DNA from: Acidobacteriota bacterium
GTDB lineage: Bacteria; Acidobacteriota; Terriglobia; Terriglobales; Acidobacteriaceae
Assembly (NCBI GenBank): GCA_023410055.1
Contig: JAEYQK010000016.1
Location: 1-64,000 of the forward strand
Direction: 5' to 3'
DNA: 64,000 nucleotides
The position numbers were made by a program, and so were the translations under genes. Numbering within the stretch: position 1 is the first letter of the stretch; every line of letters starts with the position of its first letter. The notes under the pieces are model-generated. The model did no database searches. It was not told the DNA's origin and saw only the letters and a list, made by a program, of their open reading frames with translations. Below, one piece after another: positions 27,246 through 35,611 of this stretch.

Positions 27246-27262
27246 CTGACACATTGTGTCAG
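27246..27262. promoter_or_regulatory. Perfect 17-bp palindrome, candidate operator
   Basis: CTGACACATTGTGTCAG is a perfect inverted repeat of 8 bp around one T. It lies 126 bp upstream of the radical SAM gene and 271 bp upstream of norZ. It is too short and unspaced for a terminator and has no T-run, so a dimeric regulator site is more likely. The regulator is unknown. Confidence 0.5.
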
Positions 27263-27387
27263 GGTCCACACAACGCCCGAATGAATACGGGGCAGAAAGC
27301 GTGCATAACTACATTGGTTGCAGGAGCCACGGCTTGGCATCGTTCTTGCTTGTATGAATTCAGAGACACACGTCTGAATAGGTGAAC

Positions 27388-28929
27388 ATGAGGATTACGA
27401 ATCCCGAAGAACCGTTTTTGAGGACTTTGGAGAGCCGCTGGGCTCCGGGAGACATGCTTGAAGCACCGGCGTTGAATCCGGCTGACACGCCTGGGCCGAT
27501 CGAGGCCTGTTACGCGCTCTCGATCAACCCGTTCTACCCGAAGGACCCAAACGCAAGCTTCGGCAAACACGTGCTCACGCCGACGCTGGCGCTAACCAGT
27601 TTCGCCGCGACCACTCCGAAACATTGGCGCGTTGACTACTGGGATGAGAACCTGCTCGAAGGACGCCCACCTTACCGCCCAATGCCACAGGTGGTCGGAA
27701 TCACGGTGCATCTGACGTTCGCTAAACGGGCCTACGAATTGGCTGACTGGTATCGCTCACGTGGATCCAAAGTGATACTCGGAGGGCTGCACGTGATCTC
27801 GTGCCCTGATGAGTGCGCTTCTCACGCCGACGCTCTCGCACTTGGGGATGGTGTGCAACTGTGGCCGCAGATCCTCAGCGATGTTGAGGCTGGCAAGCTA
27901 CTCCCGCGCTACACGGCGCAGTTCGACAATGACTATGCCCTGGACCCCTTGCCTCGCCGCGATCTCTTGCCCAAAGGCAGCTTTCTCACCAAGCTAAGCG
28001 TGATCGCCACCCGTGGATGTCACAATCGTTGCGGCTTCTGCTACCTGTCTACCGACGGGCTGAGAATGCCGGGCCGCATGCGCGACCCCAAGGAAGTTGC
28101 CGCCGAGATCGCCCACAGCGATGAACCATACGCAGTATTCATAGACAATAATCTGGGGGCGAGAAAAGAGTATCTGCGGTCTCTGTGCTATGGGTTGCGT
28201 CCTGCCAGGAAGATATGGAGCGCTGCGATTTCCATCGACGTCACCGATGATCCGGCCCTCGTTCGCGAGATGGCTCTGGCCGGCTGCACGGGCGTGTTTA
28301 TCGGCTTTGAGTCTCTGACGGACGACAATCTCGCGGATGCGCATAAGAAGACACCAAAGGCAGCCGACTATGCCCGACGCATCCAAATGCTGCATGATCA
28401 CGGCATCCAGGTGAACGGATCCTTTGTTCTCGGATTCGACCACGATCGCCGTGACGTCTTTGCGCAAACCGCCGATTGGATCGAGTCCAACAAGCTGGAA
28501 TGTGCCACGTTCCACATCCTGACGCCCTATCCGGCAACGCCTCTTTTTCGCCAGATGGAGGCACAAGGACGCCTACTGCACAGGGACTGGTCGCTCTACG
28601 ATACGTCTCATGCTGTGTTCCGACCGAGGCACATGGAACCCGGCGAGTTGGAACACGGATACGGATGGATCTACCAGCGCCTCTTTTCGCACACCTCGAT
28701 TTGGCGTCGGCGTCCCGAGGACTGGCGTGCCGTTCCGGCCTATCTGGGAATGTCCTATTTGTACAAACGTTCCAATCGCTTCTGGCACCATCTCATCAAG
28801 CGAAAGCTTGTCAGCACCGTCTGGCGGCCGCTGATGCAGATGACGCGACTGCGGCATCTACGGTATCGCGAGCAGTTGGAGCGCCGAGATTCGACTCTGG
28901 CGAATACGTTGGTATCGGCAGGGGTATAA
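27388..28929 (+). CDS. B12-binding-domain radical SAM protein
   Basis: The ATG at 27388 has AGGTGA directly upstream; a GTG two codons earlier is possible. The product is ~513 aa. The N-terminal part (about 50-170) resembles a cobalamin-binding Rossmann fold (VVGITVHLTFAKRAYELADW, KVILGGLHV), although the D-x-H-x2-G motif is not obvious. The radical SAM core has C-x3-C-x2-C (TRGCHNRCGFCYLSTDG), then FIDNNLGARKEYL and GCTGVFIGFESLT. The C-terminal ~120 residues are basic and helical and may recognise the substrate. Related proteins modify hopanoids, Mg-porphyrins or peptides. The gene stands alone, so no substrate is proposed. Confidence 0.85.
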   Translation: MRITNPEEPFLRTLESRWAPGDMLEAPALNPADTPGPIEACYALSINPFYPKDPNASFGKHVLTPTLALTSFAATTPKHWRVDYWDENLLEGRPPYRPMPQVVGITVHLTFAKRAYELADWYRSRGSKVILGGLHVISCPDECASHADALALGDGVQLWPQILSDVEAGKLLPRYTAQFDNDYALDPLPRRDLLPKGSFLTKLSVIATRGCHNRCGFCYLSTDGLRMPGRMRDPKEVAAEIAHSDEPYAVFIDNNLGARKEYLRSLCYGLRPARKIWSAAISIDVTDDPALVREMALAGCTGVFIGFESLTDDNLADAHKKTPKAADYARRIQMLHDHGIQVNGSFVLGFDHDRRDVFAQTADWIESNKLECATFHILTPYPATPLFRQMEAQGRLLHRDWSLYDTSHAVFRPRHMEPGELEHGYGWIYQRLFSHTSIWRRRPEDWRAVPAYLGMSYLYKRSNRFWHHLIKRKLVSTVWRPLMQMTRLRHLRYREQLERRDSTLANTLVSAGV

Positions 28930-28976
28930 GTCGCTAAAAGGAAACCCCATCTTCCCGCGAGGATACTGGAGTTAGG

Positions 28977-29058
28977 AGAGACTAGTCGTGAGGGCCCATG
29001 TGGCGTACGTCCGCGCCCTTAACCCAGAAGATCACGTCTTCCGCAATATTCGTAGCGT
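28977..29058. repeat. 82-bp direct repeat, left copy (duplicated phoU 3' end)
   Basis: Differs from 30142-30223 at one of 82 positions (C versus T at the codon before the stop). It contains the last ~25 codons of phoU, its stop, and five bases beyond. The two copies flank 1083 bp with the methyltransferase gene. Confidence 0.95.
28982..29058 (-). pseudogene. phoU 3'-end fragment
   Basis: On the minus strand this encodes only the PhoU C-terminus (reads TLRILRKT-like through VKGADVRHMGPHD and a TAG stop). The last residue is Asp where the intact gene has Asn. No start or upstream phoU sequence adjoins it, so it is a remnant of the duplication that came with the methyltransferase insertion. Confidence 0.9.
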
Positions 29059-29104
29059 AGCAGGCAGACACCAGTGCTATGCAAGAGCGACTGATTTGCC
29101 GCAC

Positions 29105-29983
29105 TCAGGCATTATGCGCCACCATGAAGATGGTCGGAGCGAATAGTGCGACCTTCCCGAACGACGCACAACGGCGGCGCACGGCGATCGGTGCGTGGCC
29201 AATGAGCATTTCCATAACGACTTGATGCTTCATGTAAAGCACAGATGCGCGCGCCGAAAACAGGCGGTTAAGGGGCGAGGGAAGTCGCAGCACGGATTCC
29301 AATCGCTTGAAGCCGGCTTTCTTGCACCTGCTCGCTAGTTCCATGTAGGTATGCTCTTTCAGGTGCATACCCTCGGGGTTGCGACAGCCAAATAATGCCG
29401 AAACGTCGCTTGGCCCCACGTAAGTGTGCGGAGTAGCGAAAATGTATCGGCCTTTCGGGCGAAGAATCTTTCTTGCGGTGATGAAGTGAACATCGAGATC
29501 GTCAGGATGGAGATGCTCAATTACTTGGTTAGAAATCACAACATCGTAGCATCCGGATGACTGACCAACTTCAAGATGAATGCCGTCAGAGGATATCCAT
29601 CTTACACCGGTGCTCGACGAGCGCGCTCCGCGCTGAGACGTAATCTCCGTGGCTGTACATTGGTGACCGAGTGCGGCGAGGGAATCGATGAGCTCGCCCT
29701 TGCCAGAGCCTACCTCAAAGATATTCTGCTTCGGGGCGCCGATTATTGAATGCCACGAACGAAATTCAGAAGCAGGACGAGGTGGAGCTTCGTTGAGCCA
29801 AGGAAAACGCGTATACAACGTGGTGTAGCACTGTTCAAACACAGCGGCCCGAGACTCCGGGGAACTGTTTAGCAGCGCTTGACGCATTTGCCGTTCGCAG
29901 TTCCAGTGACTCAGCATCTCTTGCTCGGTGATTGTTCGAGGAATCCTGTAATGAGTGCGGTATTGTTCAAGGCTCGGAATCAT
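29105..29983 (-). CDS. Class I SAM-dependent methyltransferase
   Basis: I prefer the start at 29983 (292 aa, MIPSLEQYRTHYRIP); a frame to 30049 adds 22 residues that look non-coding. Neither has a strong ribosome site. An N-terminal helical region is followed by a Rossmann core: motif I NIFEVGSGKGELIDSL, an acidic loop TATEIT, then YDVVISNQVIEHLHPDDLDV and PKGRYIFATPHTYVGPSDV. This is the methyltransferase 11/23 type seen in glycan, lipid or small-molecule methylation. The basic C-terminal ~60 residues may contact membrane. It sits between the two 82-bp phoU repeats, so it is a recent insertion. Substrate unknown. Confidence 0.82.
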   Translation of the reverse strand: MIPSLEQYRTHYRIPRTITEQEMLSHWNCERQMRQALLNSSPESRAAVFEQCYTTLYTRFPWLNEAPPRPASEFRSWHSIIGAPKQNIFEVGSGKGELIDSLAALGHQCTATEITSQRGARSSSTGVRWISSDGIHLEVGQSSGCYDVVISNQVIEHLHPDDLDVHFITARKILRPKGRYIFATPHTYVGPSDVSALFGCRNPEGMHLKEHTYMELASRCKKAGFKRLESVLRLPSPLNRLFSARASVLYMKHQVVMEMLIGHAPIAVRRRCASFGKVALFAPTIFMVAHNA

Positions 29984-30141
29984 AGTGCATTCTCGTGGGA
30001 GGGGCAGGGAAAGCCGTAGCGCGCAGATCAGCTCAGGCAGCAAGCTCATCGCGCTGAGAACGATACCACAACTCAGCTTTACGCATACATTCGTCAGCGA
30101 AAAAGCGGCAGTAGCAGCCGAGGTGCCGTGCCAGAATGGGA

Positions 30142-30223
30142 AGAGACTAGTTGTGAGGGCCCATGTGGCGTACGTCCGCGCCCTTAACCCAGAAGATCAC
30201 GTCTTCCGCAATATTCGTAGCGT
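30142..30223. repeat. 82-bp direct repeat, right copy (3' end of intact phoU)
   Basis: The partner of 28977-29058. It is the native 3' end of phoU plus five bases past the stop codon. Confidence 0.95.
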
Positions 30224-30809
30224 GGTCGCCAACGCGCTCCAGGTTGCGCGAGATGATCAGGATATCCATTGCCTGACGAGCTTTATCCGGCTCCATTGCG
30301 ATTTTCTGCAAGGCCACGCCGAAGTTCTCGTGGTTGATAGCGTCTAGCTGATCGTCTTTCTCAAGAACGGTTTCGGCCAACTCGGAGTCCTCACGAATGA
30401 ACGACTCCAGGGCTGTGCGCACCATCCCAGATGCTGCCTCGGCCATTCGCGGAATGTCGATAGCAACATCGATCGGAGCCAACGAATTCAGATCCAGAAC
30501 GCGCTCGGCGATGTTGACTGCTTGATCGCCCACGCGTTCCAGATCGGCGTTGATCTTCGTGCAAGCGATGATGAAACGCAGATCCACCGCCATCGGTTGT
30601 TGCATCGCGAGCAGATCGAGAGCGAATTCGTCGATTTCGCGCTCCATCTCGTTCACGGCAGCCTCGCCGTTGAGCACCGATTGCGCCAGTTTGCCGTCTT
30701 GCAGCCGGTAGGCTTCGCAGGCGCGTTCAATGGCCTGTTCGACCATGCCGCCCATGCGGAGCAGCTTGTGCTTGAGTTCGTCGAGACCCTGCATGAAACG
30801 TGTGCGCAT
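30147..30809 (-). CDS. phoU: Phosphate transport system regulator PhoU
   Basis: This 220-aa helical protein links the Pst transporter to the phosphate-sensing kinase and represses the Pho regulon when phosphate is plentiful. It has two PhoU three-helix domains with the metal-binding E/D-x3-D signatures (KINADLERVGDQAVNIAERV and ISRNLERVGDHATNIAEDVI). Its ATG overlaps the pstB stop (TGATG). It is complete; the duplicated copy of its 3' end lies 1.1 kb downstream. Confidence 0.96.
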   Translation of the reverse strand: MRTRFMQGLDELKHKLLRMGGMVEQAIERACEAYRLQDGKLAQSVLNGEAAVNEMEREIDEFALDLLAMQQPMAVDLRFIIACTKINADLERVGDQAVNIAERVLDLNSLAPIDVAIDIPRMAEAASGMVRTALESFIREDSELAETVLEKDDQLDAINHENFGVALQKIAMEPDKARQAMDILIISRNLERVGDHATNIAEDVIFWVKGADVRHMGPHN

Positions 30810-31567
30810 CAGCCGAACCTGCCCGTAATGTAGTCTTCCGTCCGCTTGTCAGTGGGCGTCGTGAATATCTTGCGAGTGTCGCCTGCTTCGATCAGGTTGC
30901 CCATCAGGAAGAAGGCCGTGTCGTCGGCCACACGCGCAGCCTGCTGCATGTTATGCGTCACGATCACGACCGTGTACTGCTCCTTCAGCTGGAAAATGAG
31001 TTCTTCGATCTTGCTGGTAGATATCGGATCGAGTGCCGAAGCCGGCTCGTCCATCAGCAGGACTTCAGGTTCAACCGCCAGCGCACGCGCAATGCAAAGG
31101 CGCTGTTGCTGACCACCCGATAAACTCGCACCCGACTTCTTTTTCAGTACGTCTTTCACTTCGTCCCACAGCGCTGACGACTTCAACGATCGCTCGACCA
31201 CGTCATCCGTGACACGGCGGTCGCTGAAACCGTTGAGCTTTAGTCCGGCAGCAACGTTGTCGTAAATCGACATGGTCGGAAATGGATTGGGCTTCTGAAA
31301 GACCATGCCTACGCGACGCCTAACGTCGACGGCCGATGTGCCGTTGTAGATGTTCCATTCGCCCACACGGATATCCCCGCTGACACCCGCGCCGGGGATC
31401 GTCTCGTGCATGCGGTTCAGACACCGAATAAACGTCGACTTCCCGCATCCGGACGGACCGATGATCGCCGTCGCACGACCCGCAGCCATGTCCATGGAGA
31501 TATCATGTAGAACTTCTGACTTGCCGAACCACGCCCGCAGGTTGCGAACGTTGATGCCAACGCTCAT
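30809..31567 (-). CDS. pstB: Phosphate ABC transporter ATP-binding protein
   Basis: This is the ATPase that energises high-affinity phosphate uptake. The 252-aa product has Walker A (GPSGCGKST), the family-typical FIRCLNRMHE, Q-loop (MVFQKPNPFP), signature (LSGGQQQRLCIARALA), Walker B (VLLMDEPASALD) and switch His (VIVTHNM). It is 4 bp downstream of pstA and overlaps phoU. Confidence 0.97.
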   Translation of the reverse strand: MSVGINVRNLRAWFGKSEVLHDISMDMAAGRATAIIGPSGCGKSTFIRCLNRMHETIPGAGVSGDIRVGEWNIYNGTSAVDVRRRVGMVFQKPNPFPTMSIYDNVAAGLKLNGFSDRRVTDDVVERSLKSSALWDEVKDVLKKKSGASLSGGQQQRLCIARALAVEPEVLLMDEPASALDPISTSKIEELIFQLKEQYTVVIVTHNMQQAARVADDTAFFLMGNLIEAGDTRKIFTTPTDKRTEDYITGRFG

Positions 31568-31571
31568 TGGC

Positions 31572-32417
31572 TTATGTCGCCCCTTTCAACACGCCACGAT
31601 TCGTAACAAAACGCACAATACTGACCGCCGCCACGATGAGCGCGACCAGCACCAACGCTCCGGCCCACGCCTGCCGGTGCCACTCTTCGAATGGTGAGAT
31701 CGCGTAAACGTAAATTTGTAACGGAAGCGCCGCCATCGGCTGGTTGGGATTCGTGTTCCAGAACTGATTGCCGAAAGCCGTGAACAGCAGCGGCGCGGTC
31801 TCGCCCGCAATGCGAGCGAAGGCCAGCATGATTCCGGTGATGACTCCTGCCGACGCAGTGCGCAGCGTGATCGACAGCGTGCTGCGCCACTGCGGGATAC
31901 CGAGTCCGAGGGCAGCTTCGCGGACGGACTTCGGCACCATCAGCAGGATCTCTTCGGTGGTGCGCGTAATGGTCGGCACCATCATGATGCCTAGCGCAAC
32001 TCCTCCGGCCAGCGCCGAGAAGTGTTTCTGCGTGACTACGACGAGCGCGTAGGCCGCAATGCCGATAACGATCGAAGGCACGCCGTTCAGGACATCCGCT
32101 GTGAAGCGAATCGTGTTGGCCAGCTTGCCGCGGCCGTACTCGGCGAGGTAGATTCCAGCTCCGATCCCGAGCGGCACGCCGATAATGCTGCCGATCCCCA
32201 GAATGATTGCCGAGCCGACGATGGCATTTCCCATGCCGCCGCCGGGTTCACCCACGGGCTTCGGCGTCTGCGTGAAGAAGGCCCAGTTCAGCGAACCGAT
32301 GCCCTTCATCACTAAGTAAGCAAAGATCGCCAGCAACGGGACAATTACCAGAACGGCGGTTCCGCCGGCGATAACCGTCGCCGCGTGGTCTTTGATCTTC
32401 CGCCACTTGCTACGCAT
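31572..32417 (-). CDS. pstA: Phosphate ABC transporter permease PstA
   Basis: One of the two membrane subunits of the phosphate importer. It has 281 aa and six hydrophobic segments (VIAGGTAVLVIVPLLAIFAY, AIILGIGSIIGVPLGIGAGI). The inner-membrane permease EAA-type loop (EEILLMVPKSVREAALGLGI, then PQWRST) contacts PstB. It overlaps the pstC end by 8 bp. Confidence 0.96.
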   Translation of the reverse strand: MRSKWRKIKDHAATVIAGGTAVLVIVPLLAIFAYLVMKGIGSLNWAFFTQTPKPVGEPGGGMGNAIVGSAIILGIGSIIGVPLGIGAGIYLAEYGRGKLANTIRFTADVLNGVPSIVIGIAAYALVVVTQKHFSALAGGVALGIMMVPTITRTTEEILLMVPKSVREAALGLGIPQWRSTLSITLRTASAGVITGIMLAFARIAGETAPLLFTAFGNQFWNTNPNQPMAALPLQIYVYAISPFEEWHRQAWAGALVLVALIVAAVSIVRFVTNRGVLKGAT

Positions 32418-33495
32418 GGGCCCTCGCAGGAGTTCCGCGCGTCACCGACCAGATCAGTAATCGGGCAAGCGCATTCACAACGAGCGTTACGATGAGCAGT
32501 GCCAGTCCAATCTCGACAAGCGAGCTGAGATAGAGATCGCCGGTGGCTTCGCTGAACTCGTTGGCGATGACGCTGGCCATCGTGTACCCGGGAGCGAACA
32601 GCGACTTCGCGATCTCGGGACGATTGCCGATCACCATCGTTACAGCCATTGTTTCGCCGAGGGCACGTCCGAGTCCGAGAATGATCGCGCCAAACATTCC
32701 CGCCCGCGCGTTGCGCAGCACAGCGATCCGGATCATCTCCCAGCGAGTTGCGCCCAACGCGAGTGCGGCTTCGCGCTGGTTCTGCGGAACGGCGACGAGC
32801 ACCTCGCGCGTGATGGAGGAGACGATCGGCACAATCATGATCGCCAGAATGATGCCGGCAGCCAGCATTCCGAATCCGTACGCTGGTCCCGTGAACAGCC
32901 CGGTCCAGCCGAGCGTCTTCTCTAGAAACGGCTCAACATACTCGCGAAGCAGTGGGGCCAGAACGAAAATCGCCCAAAGTCCATAAATAACGCTCGGGAT
33001 GGCCGCGAGCAGTTCGACCATGTACGAAATGGGCGCACGGAGGAAGCGAGGGCACATCTCGGTGGTGAACACAGCGACCCCGACCGAAAGCGGAACTGCG
33101 ATTACCAACGCAAGTACCGAAGAAACAATCGTGCCAAAGATGAACGGCAGCGCGCCGAAGTCGCCCATCACCGGGTCCCAGGCTTCGCTTCTGAAAAACT
33201 TCAGTCCGAACTGGGCGATAGACAGATGAGAGCTGCGAAACAACTCGAATAGGATGAATCCGAGGGCAGCGACCACGGAGAGGCCGCAAAGTAGCACAAC
33301 CCCCCGAAATACAAGGTCGGGAGCTCTGCCGACCTTAGCGCTTATGAGGGACTCGCGATTTCGAGAAACCGGGCGAGACGTTCCTCTCGCGTCCGGACGT
33401 TTCGAAGCGGAAGGAATCAGCGATGGCAGCCTGAGACTTTGTCCGGCTGGGCCGTGTGAAACCTTTTCTGGGGAAGCCATCGAGTTGCTTGCCAC
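32410..33495 (-). CDS. pstC: Phosphate ABC transporter permease PstC
   Basis: The other membrane subunit of the phosphate importer. It starts with GTG at 33495 or ATG at 33480; neither ribosome site is strong. The 361-aa product carries a ~50-residue basic, Ser/Pro-rich N-terminal extension that most PstC proteins lack. Six transmembrane helices and the EAA loop (LVAVPQNQREAALALGATRW) follow. It is the first gene of the operon; no pstS lies upstream in the window, so the binding protein must be encoded elsewhere. Confidence 0.95.
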   Translation of the reverse strand: MASNSMASPEKVSHGPAGQSLRLPSLIPSASKRPDARGTSRPVSRNRESLISAKVGRAPDLVFRGVVLLCGLSVVAALGFILFELFRSSHLSIAQFGLKFFRSEAWDPVMGDFGALPFIFGTIVSSVLALVIAVPLSVGVAVFTTEMCPRFLRAPISYMVELLAAIPSVIYGLWAIFVLAPLLREYVEPFLEKTLGWTGLFTGPAYGFGMLAAGIILAIMIVPIVSSITREVLVAVPQNQREAALALGATRWEMIRIAVLRNARAGMFGAIILGLGRALGETMAVTMVIGNRPEIAKSLFAPGYTMASVIANEFSEATGDLYLSSLVEIGLALLIVTLVVNALARLLIWSVTRGTPARAHA

Positions 33496-33517
33496 GATTT
33501 CACGGTACCAATGTCGT

Positions 33518-33535
33518 GTTACAGGAGTGTTAAAT
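33518..33535 (-). promoter_or_regulatory. Pho-box-like direct repeat
   Basis: On the minus strand, TTTAACA-CTCC-TGTAACA: two 7-bp direct repeats separated by 4 bp (11-bp period). This is the layout of PhoB/PhoP boxes. It lies about 25-40 bp upstream of the pstC start and points into the pst operon. Confidence 0.5.
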
Positions 33536-33624
33536 CGAGAGGCTTTCTTTGAAGTTCATGTTCCATGCGAATAGCAAGACACTGCTTCGTAAGCAGCCGT
33601 CCAACATGCTAAACTCGCCATCTT

Positions 33625-34671
33625 ATGGACATCTATAACCTTGATAACCAACCAGATGTTCCGCAGCGCGAACAGGCTCCTCAGTCGGCGCCGCAGGTTC
33701 CGCCGAGTGCGCCGGCAGCTCAACCGCAGTACGCTTCGGCTTATCCTCCTTCAACGCCTCCAAGACCGCCGAAGAAGTCACGCTTCTGGCTCTGGGTCCT
33801 AGTGGGTGGAGGCGCGTTCTTCCTGTTTGTGCTGGCCATCTTCACGCTGGTTTACATCAGTCTGCGCACCGACCGACAGAGTGGCCTCGGCGGCTTCGGC
33901 GACAAGATTGGCGTCGTCGACCTCGACGGCGTGATTCTGGAACCGGAGACAACCGTAAAGGAGCTCAAGAAATTTGGTGACGATGATTCCATCAAAGCCA
34001 TCATTGTCCACGTGAACAGTCCGGGTGGCGGTGCTGCGGCTTCGGAAGAGATCTACCGCGAGATGCGTCGCGTCAGGGACGAGAAAAAGAAGAAGATCGT
34101 TGTCTCGATCGAGACCGTGGGTGCCAGCGGCGCGTACTACGTTGCCGCCGGCGCGAACAAGATTTATGCGAACGAAGCCAGCATTGTGGGCTCCATCGGC
34201 GTGATCGCCGAGTGGTACAACTACGCCGAACTGCTCAAGTGGGCCAAGCTGAAGAATGAAGTGATCAAGACCGGTGAGTTCAAGGACACCGGTAATCCCG
34301 CCCGAGAGATGACTCCCGCCGAGCGTGAGTACATGCAGGCACTCGTCAACAACTTGAAAGAGCAATTCGTGGGCAACGTCGCCGACGGCCGCAGCATGAA
34401 ACGCGAGGACGTCGAAGCAGTCGCCAACGGCAAGGTTTGGAGCGGACAACAGGCGAAAGAGATGAAGCTGATCGACGAGATCGGCGACTTCCGGAAGTGC
34501 GTCAAGGACACGGCGAAAGAAGTCGGCATCAGCGGCGAACCCACACTGGTGAAAGCCGAAAAGGAAAAGCGCACTGTGCTAGACCTCCTCTTCGGCGACG
34601 CCAGCGACATCATCCCCAGCAAGGCCAAGATGATGGAGAACAACGTAGGTTTCTACTATCTGTGGAAGTGA
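33625..34671 (+). CDS. sppA: Signal peptide peptidase SppA-type serine protease (S49)
   Basis: A membrane-anchored protease that degrades cleaved signal peptides. Residues 1-50 are a Pro/Gln-rich cytoplasmic tail, unusual for SppA. One transmembrane helix follows (FWLWVLVGGGAFFLFVLAIF, about 53-73), then the S49 domain. Catalytic Ser is in ETVGASGAYYVAAGA and the Lys in the KTGEFKDTGNPAREMT region; VHVNSPGGGAAASEEIYREM is the conserved substrate-binding strand. At 348 aa it is the short, single-domain form that assembles as an octamer in other bacteria. It ends 32 bp before a terminator. Confidence 0.92.
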   Translation: MDIYNLDNQPDVPQREQAPQSAPQVPPSAPAAQPQYASAYPPSTPPRPPKKSRFWLWVLVGGGAFFLFVLAIFTLVYISLRTDRQSGLGGFGDKIGVVDLDGVILEPETTVKELKKFGDDDSIKAIIVHVNSPGGGAAASEEIYREMRRVRDEKKKKIVVSIETVGASGAYYVAAGANKIYANEASIVGSIGVIAEWYNYAELLKWAKLKNEVIKTGEFKDTGNPAREMTPAEREYMQALVNNLKEQFVGNVADGRSMKREDVEAVANGKVWSGQQAKEMKLIDEIGDFRKCVKDTAKEVGISGEPTLVKAEKEKRTVLDLLFGDASDIIPSKAKMMENNVGFYYLWK

Positions 34672-34703
34672 GATTTGTAGCGCCGGCGACCTCGTCGGCT
34701 ATC

Positions 34704-34729
34704 AACGCGGGCGACTCGCCCGCGTTTTT
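34704..34729 (+). terminator. Rho-independent terminator of sppA
   Basis: AACGCGGGCG pairs with CGCCCGCGTT around ACT and runs into TTTTA. A weaker REP-like palindrome (34678-34703) precedes it. Confidence 0.9.
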
Positions 34730-34848
34730 ATTGCGCGGCGGCTCAGGAACATCGGTTCTTTAACCATGACGACGAGCAATTCTCTCCAATGACGATCCGG
34801 AACCTTGTGGAGGCAGTCAGAACAGGGAAACTACATGCACCGGGAAAA

Positions 34849-35460
34849 TCACCGCAAGTGCTCCCAGACGATCCTGCACCCAATAGCGATCAGCACCAGG
34901 CCACCAAGGATTTCCACTCGCCGCCCCCACTGCTCTCCAATCTTGCGACCAAGAGCCATTCCGACAAGCGTTAGCAAACTCGCGGTCACGCCGATCACAA
35001 AGGCCGCCATCGCGATGCGCGTTCCCATTACGCCCAGAGAAAGCCCGACAGCCAGTGCATCGATGCTGGTCGCGACCGATACCATGACCAAATCCCAACC
35101 TGTCGTTAGGTCCGTCACCGCGCACTCTTCTTTATCCTTGTGTAGGGCCTCCCAGATCACACGACCGCCAACGAAGCCGAGAACCCCGAAAGCAATCCAA
35201 TGATCGGCGCGACTAAGGTAGCGTTGGACGGCGTGTCCCATCGCCCATCCACCGGCGACCATCATCGCCTGGAACAAGCCAAAGTGAAATCCGAGCCGAA
35301 ACAGATGCCTTTTCGTGATGACTTTCAGAGTGAGGCCCGTAACCACGGCGACCGCGAACGCATCCACGGCGAGCGCGACAGCAAGGGTTAAGAGACTGAT
35401 CCAGCCCAAATCGACGGCTCCAAAAGGGAAGATACATCCAGTGTACCGCGTTTCAGTCAC
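34849..35460 (-). CDS. mntP: MntP-like manganese efflux pump
   Basis: An inner-membrane exporter of Mn(II). The protein has six hydrophobic segments and the two repeated acidic family signatures (ALAVDAFAVAVVTG and VSVATSIDALAVGLSLG), which place the key Asp residues in helices 1 and 4. The start is uncertain: GTG at 35460 gives 203 aa with a non-typical 17-residue leader, and TTG at 35409 gives the usual short N-terminus. I do not recognise a Mn-sensing yybP-ykoY riboswitch upstream. Confidence 0.85.
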   Translation of the reverse strand: MTETRYTGCIFPFGAVDLGWISLLTLAVALAVDAFAVAVVTGLTLKVITKRHLFRLGFHFGLFQAMMVAGGWAMGHAVQRYLSRADHWIAFGVLGFVGGRVIWEALHKDKEECAVTDLTTGWDLVMVSVATSIDALAVGLSLGVMGTRIAMAAFVIGVTASLLTLVGMALGRKIGEQWGRRVEILGGLVLIAIGCRIVWEHLR

Positions 35461-35462
35461 CG

Positions 35463-35491
35463 GATGGCCCGATCACCCGTTCGCCCGATTT
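35463..35491 (+). repeat. Short dispersed CCCGAT repeat, copy 2
   Basis: GATGGCCCGATCACCCGTTC followed by GCCCGATTTTT: three spaced CCCGAT-like hexamers. It lies just upstream of the mntP start in the mntP/HU divergent region. Confidence 0.65.
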
Positions 35492-35611
35492 TTCTTCCCT
35501 CTTGCCAAAACCCCTTCAAATCTGAGAACTTAGGCGAGTCTAGATATATATGTTCCCCCCGGATCGCGCCGCGCCGGGGACTTTAAAGCAAAGGATCGGA
35601 GTGATCGAGAA

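Larger units (their letters stand above)
26976..27387. other. Divergent intergenic region between norZ and the radical SAM gene
   Basis: 412 bp with no gene. It holds a copy of the CCCGAT-type short repeat (27167-27189), a run of three 8-mers (CGGATGAG, CGGATGAA, CGGATGAT at 27201-27224) and a perfect palindrome (27246-27262). No canonical FNR (TTGAT-N4-ATCAA) or NorR site was found near norZ. Confidence 0.6.

Noticed and set aside
34849..35611. Mn-responsive yybP-ykoY riboswitch before mntP
   Set aside because: I could not find the conserved loop sequences of this riboswitch in the mntP leader.
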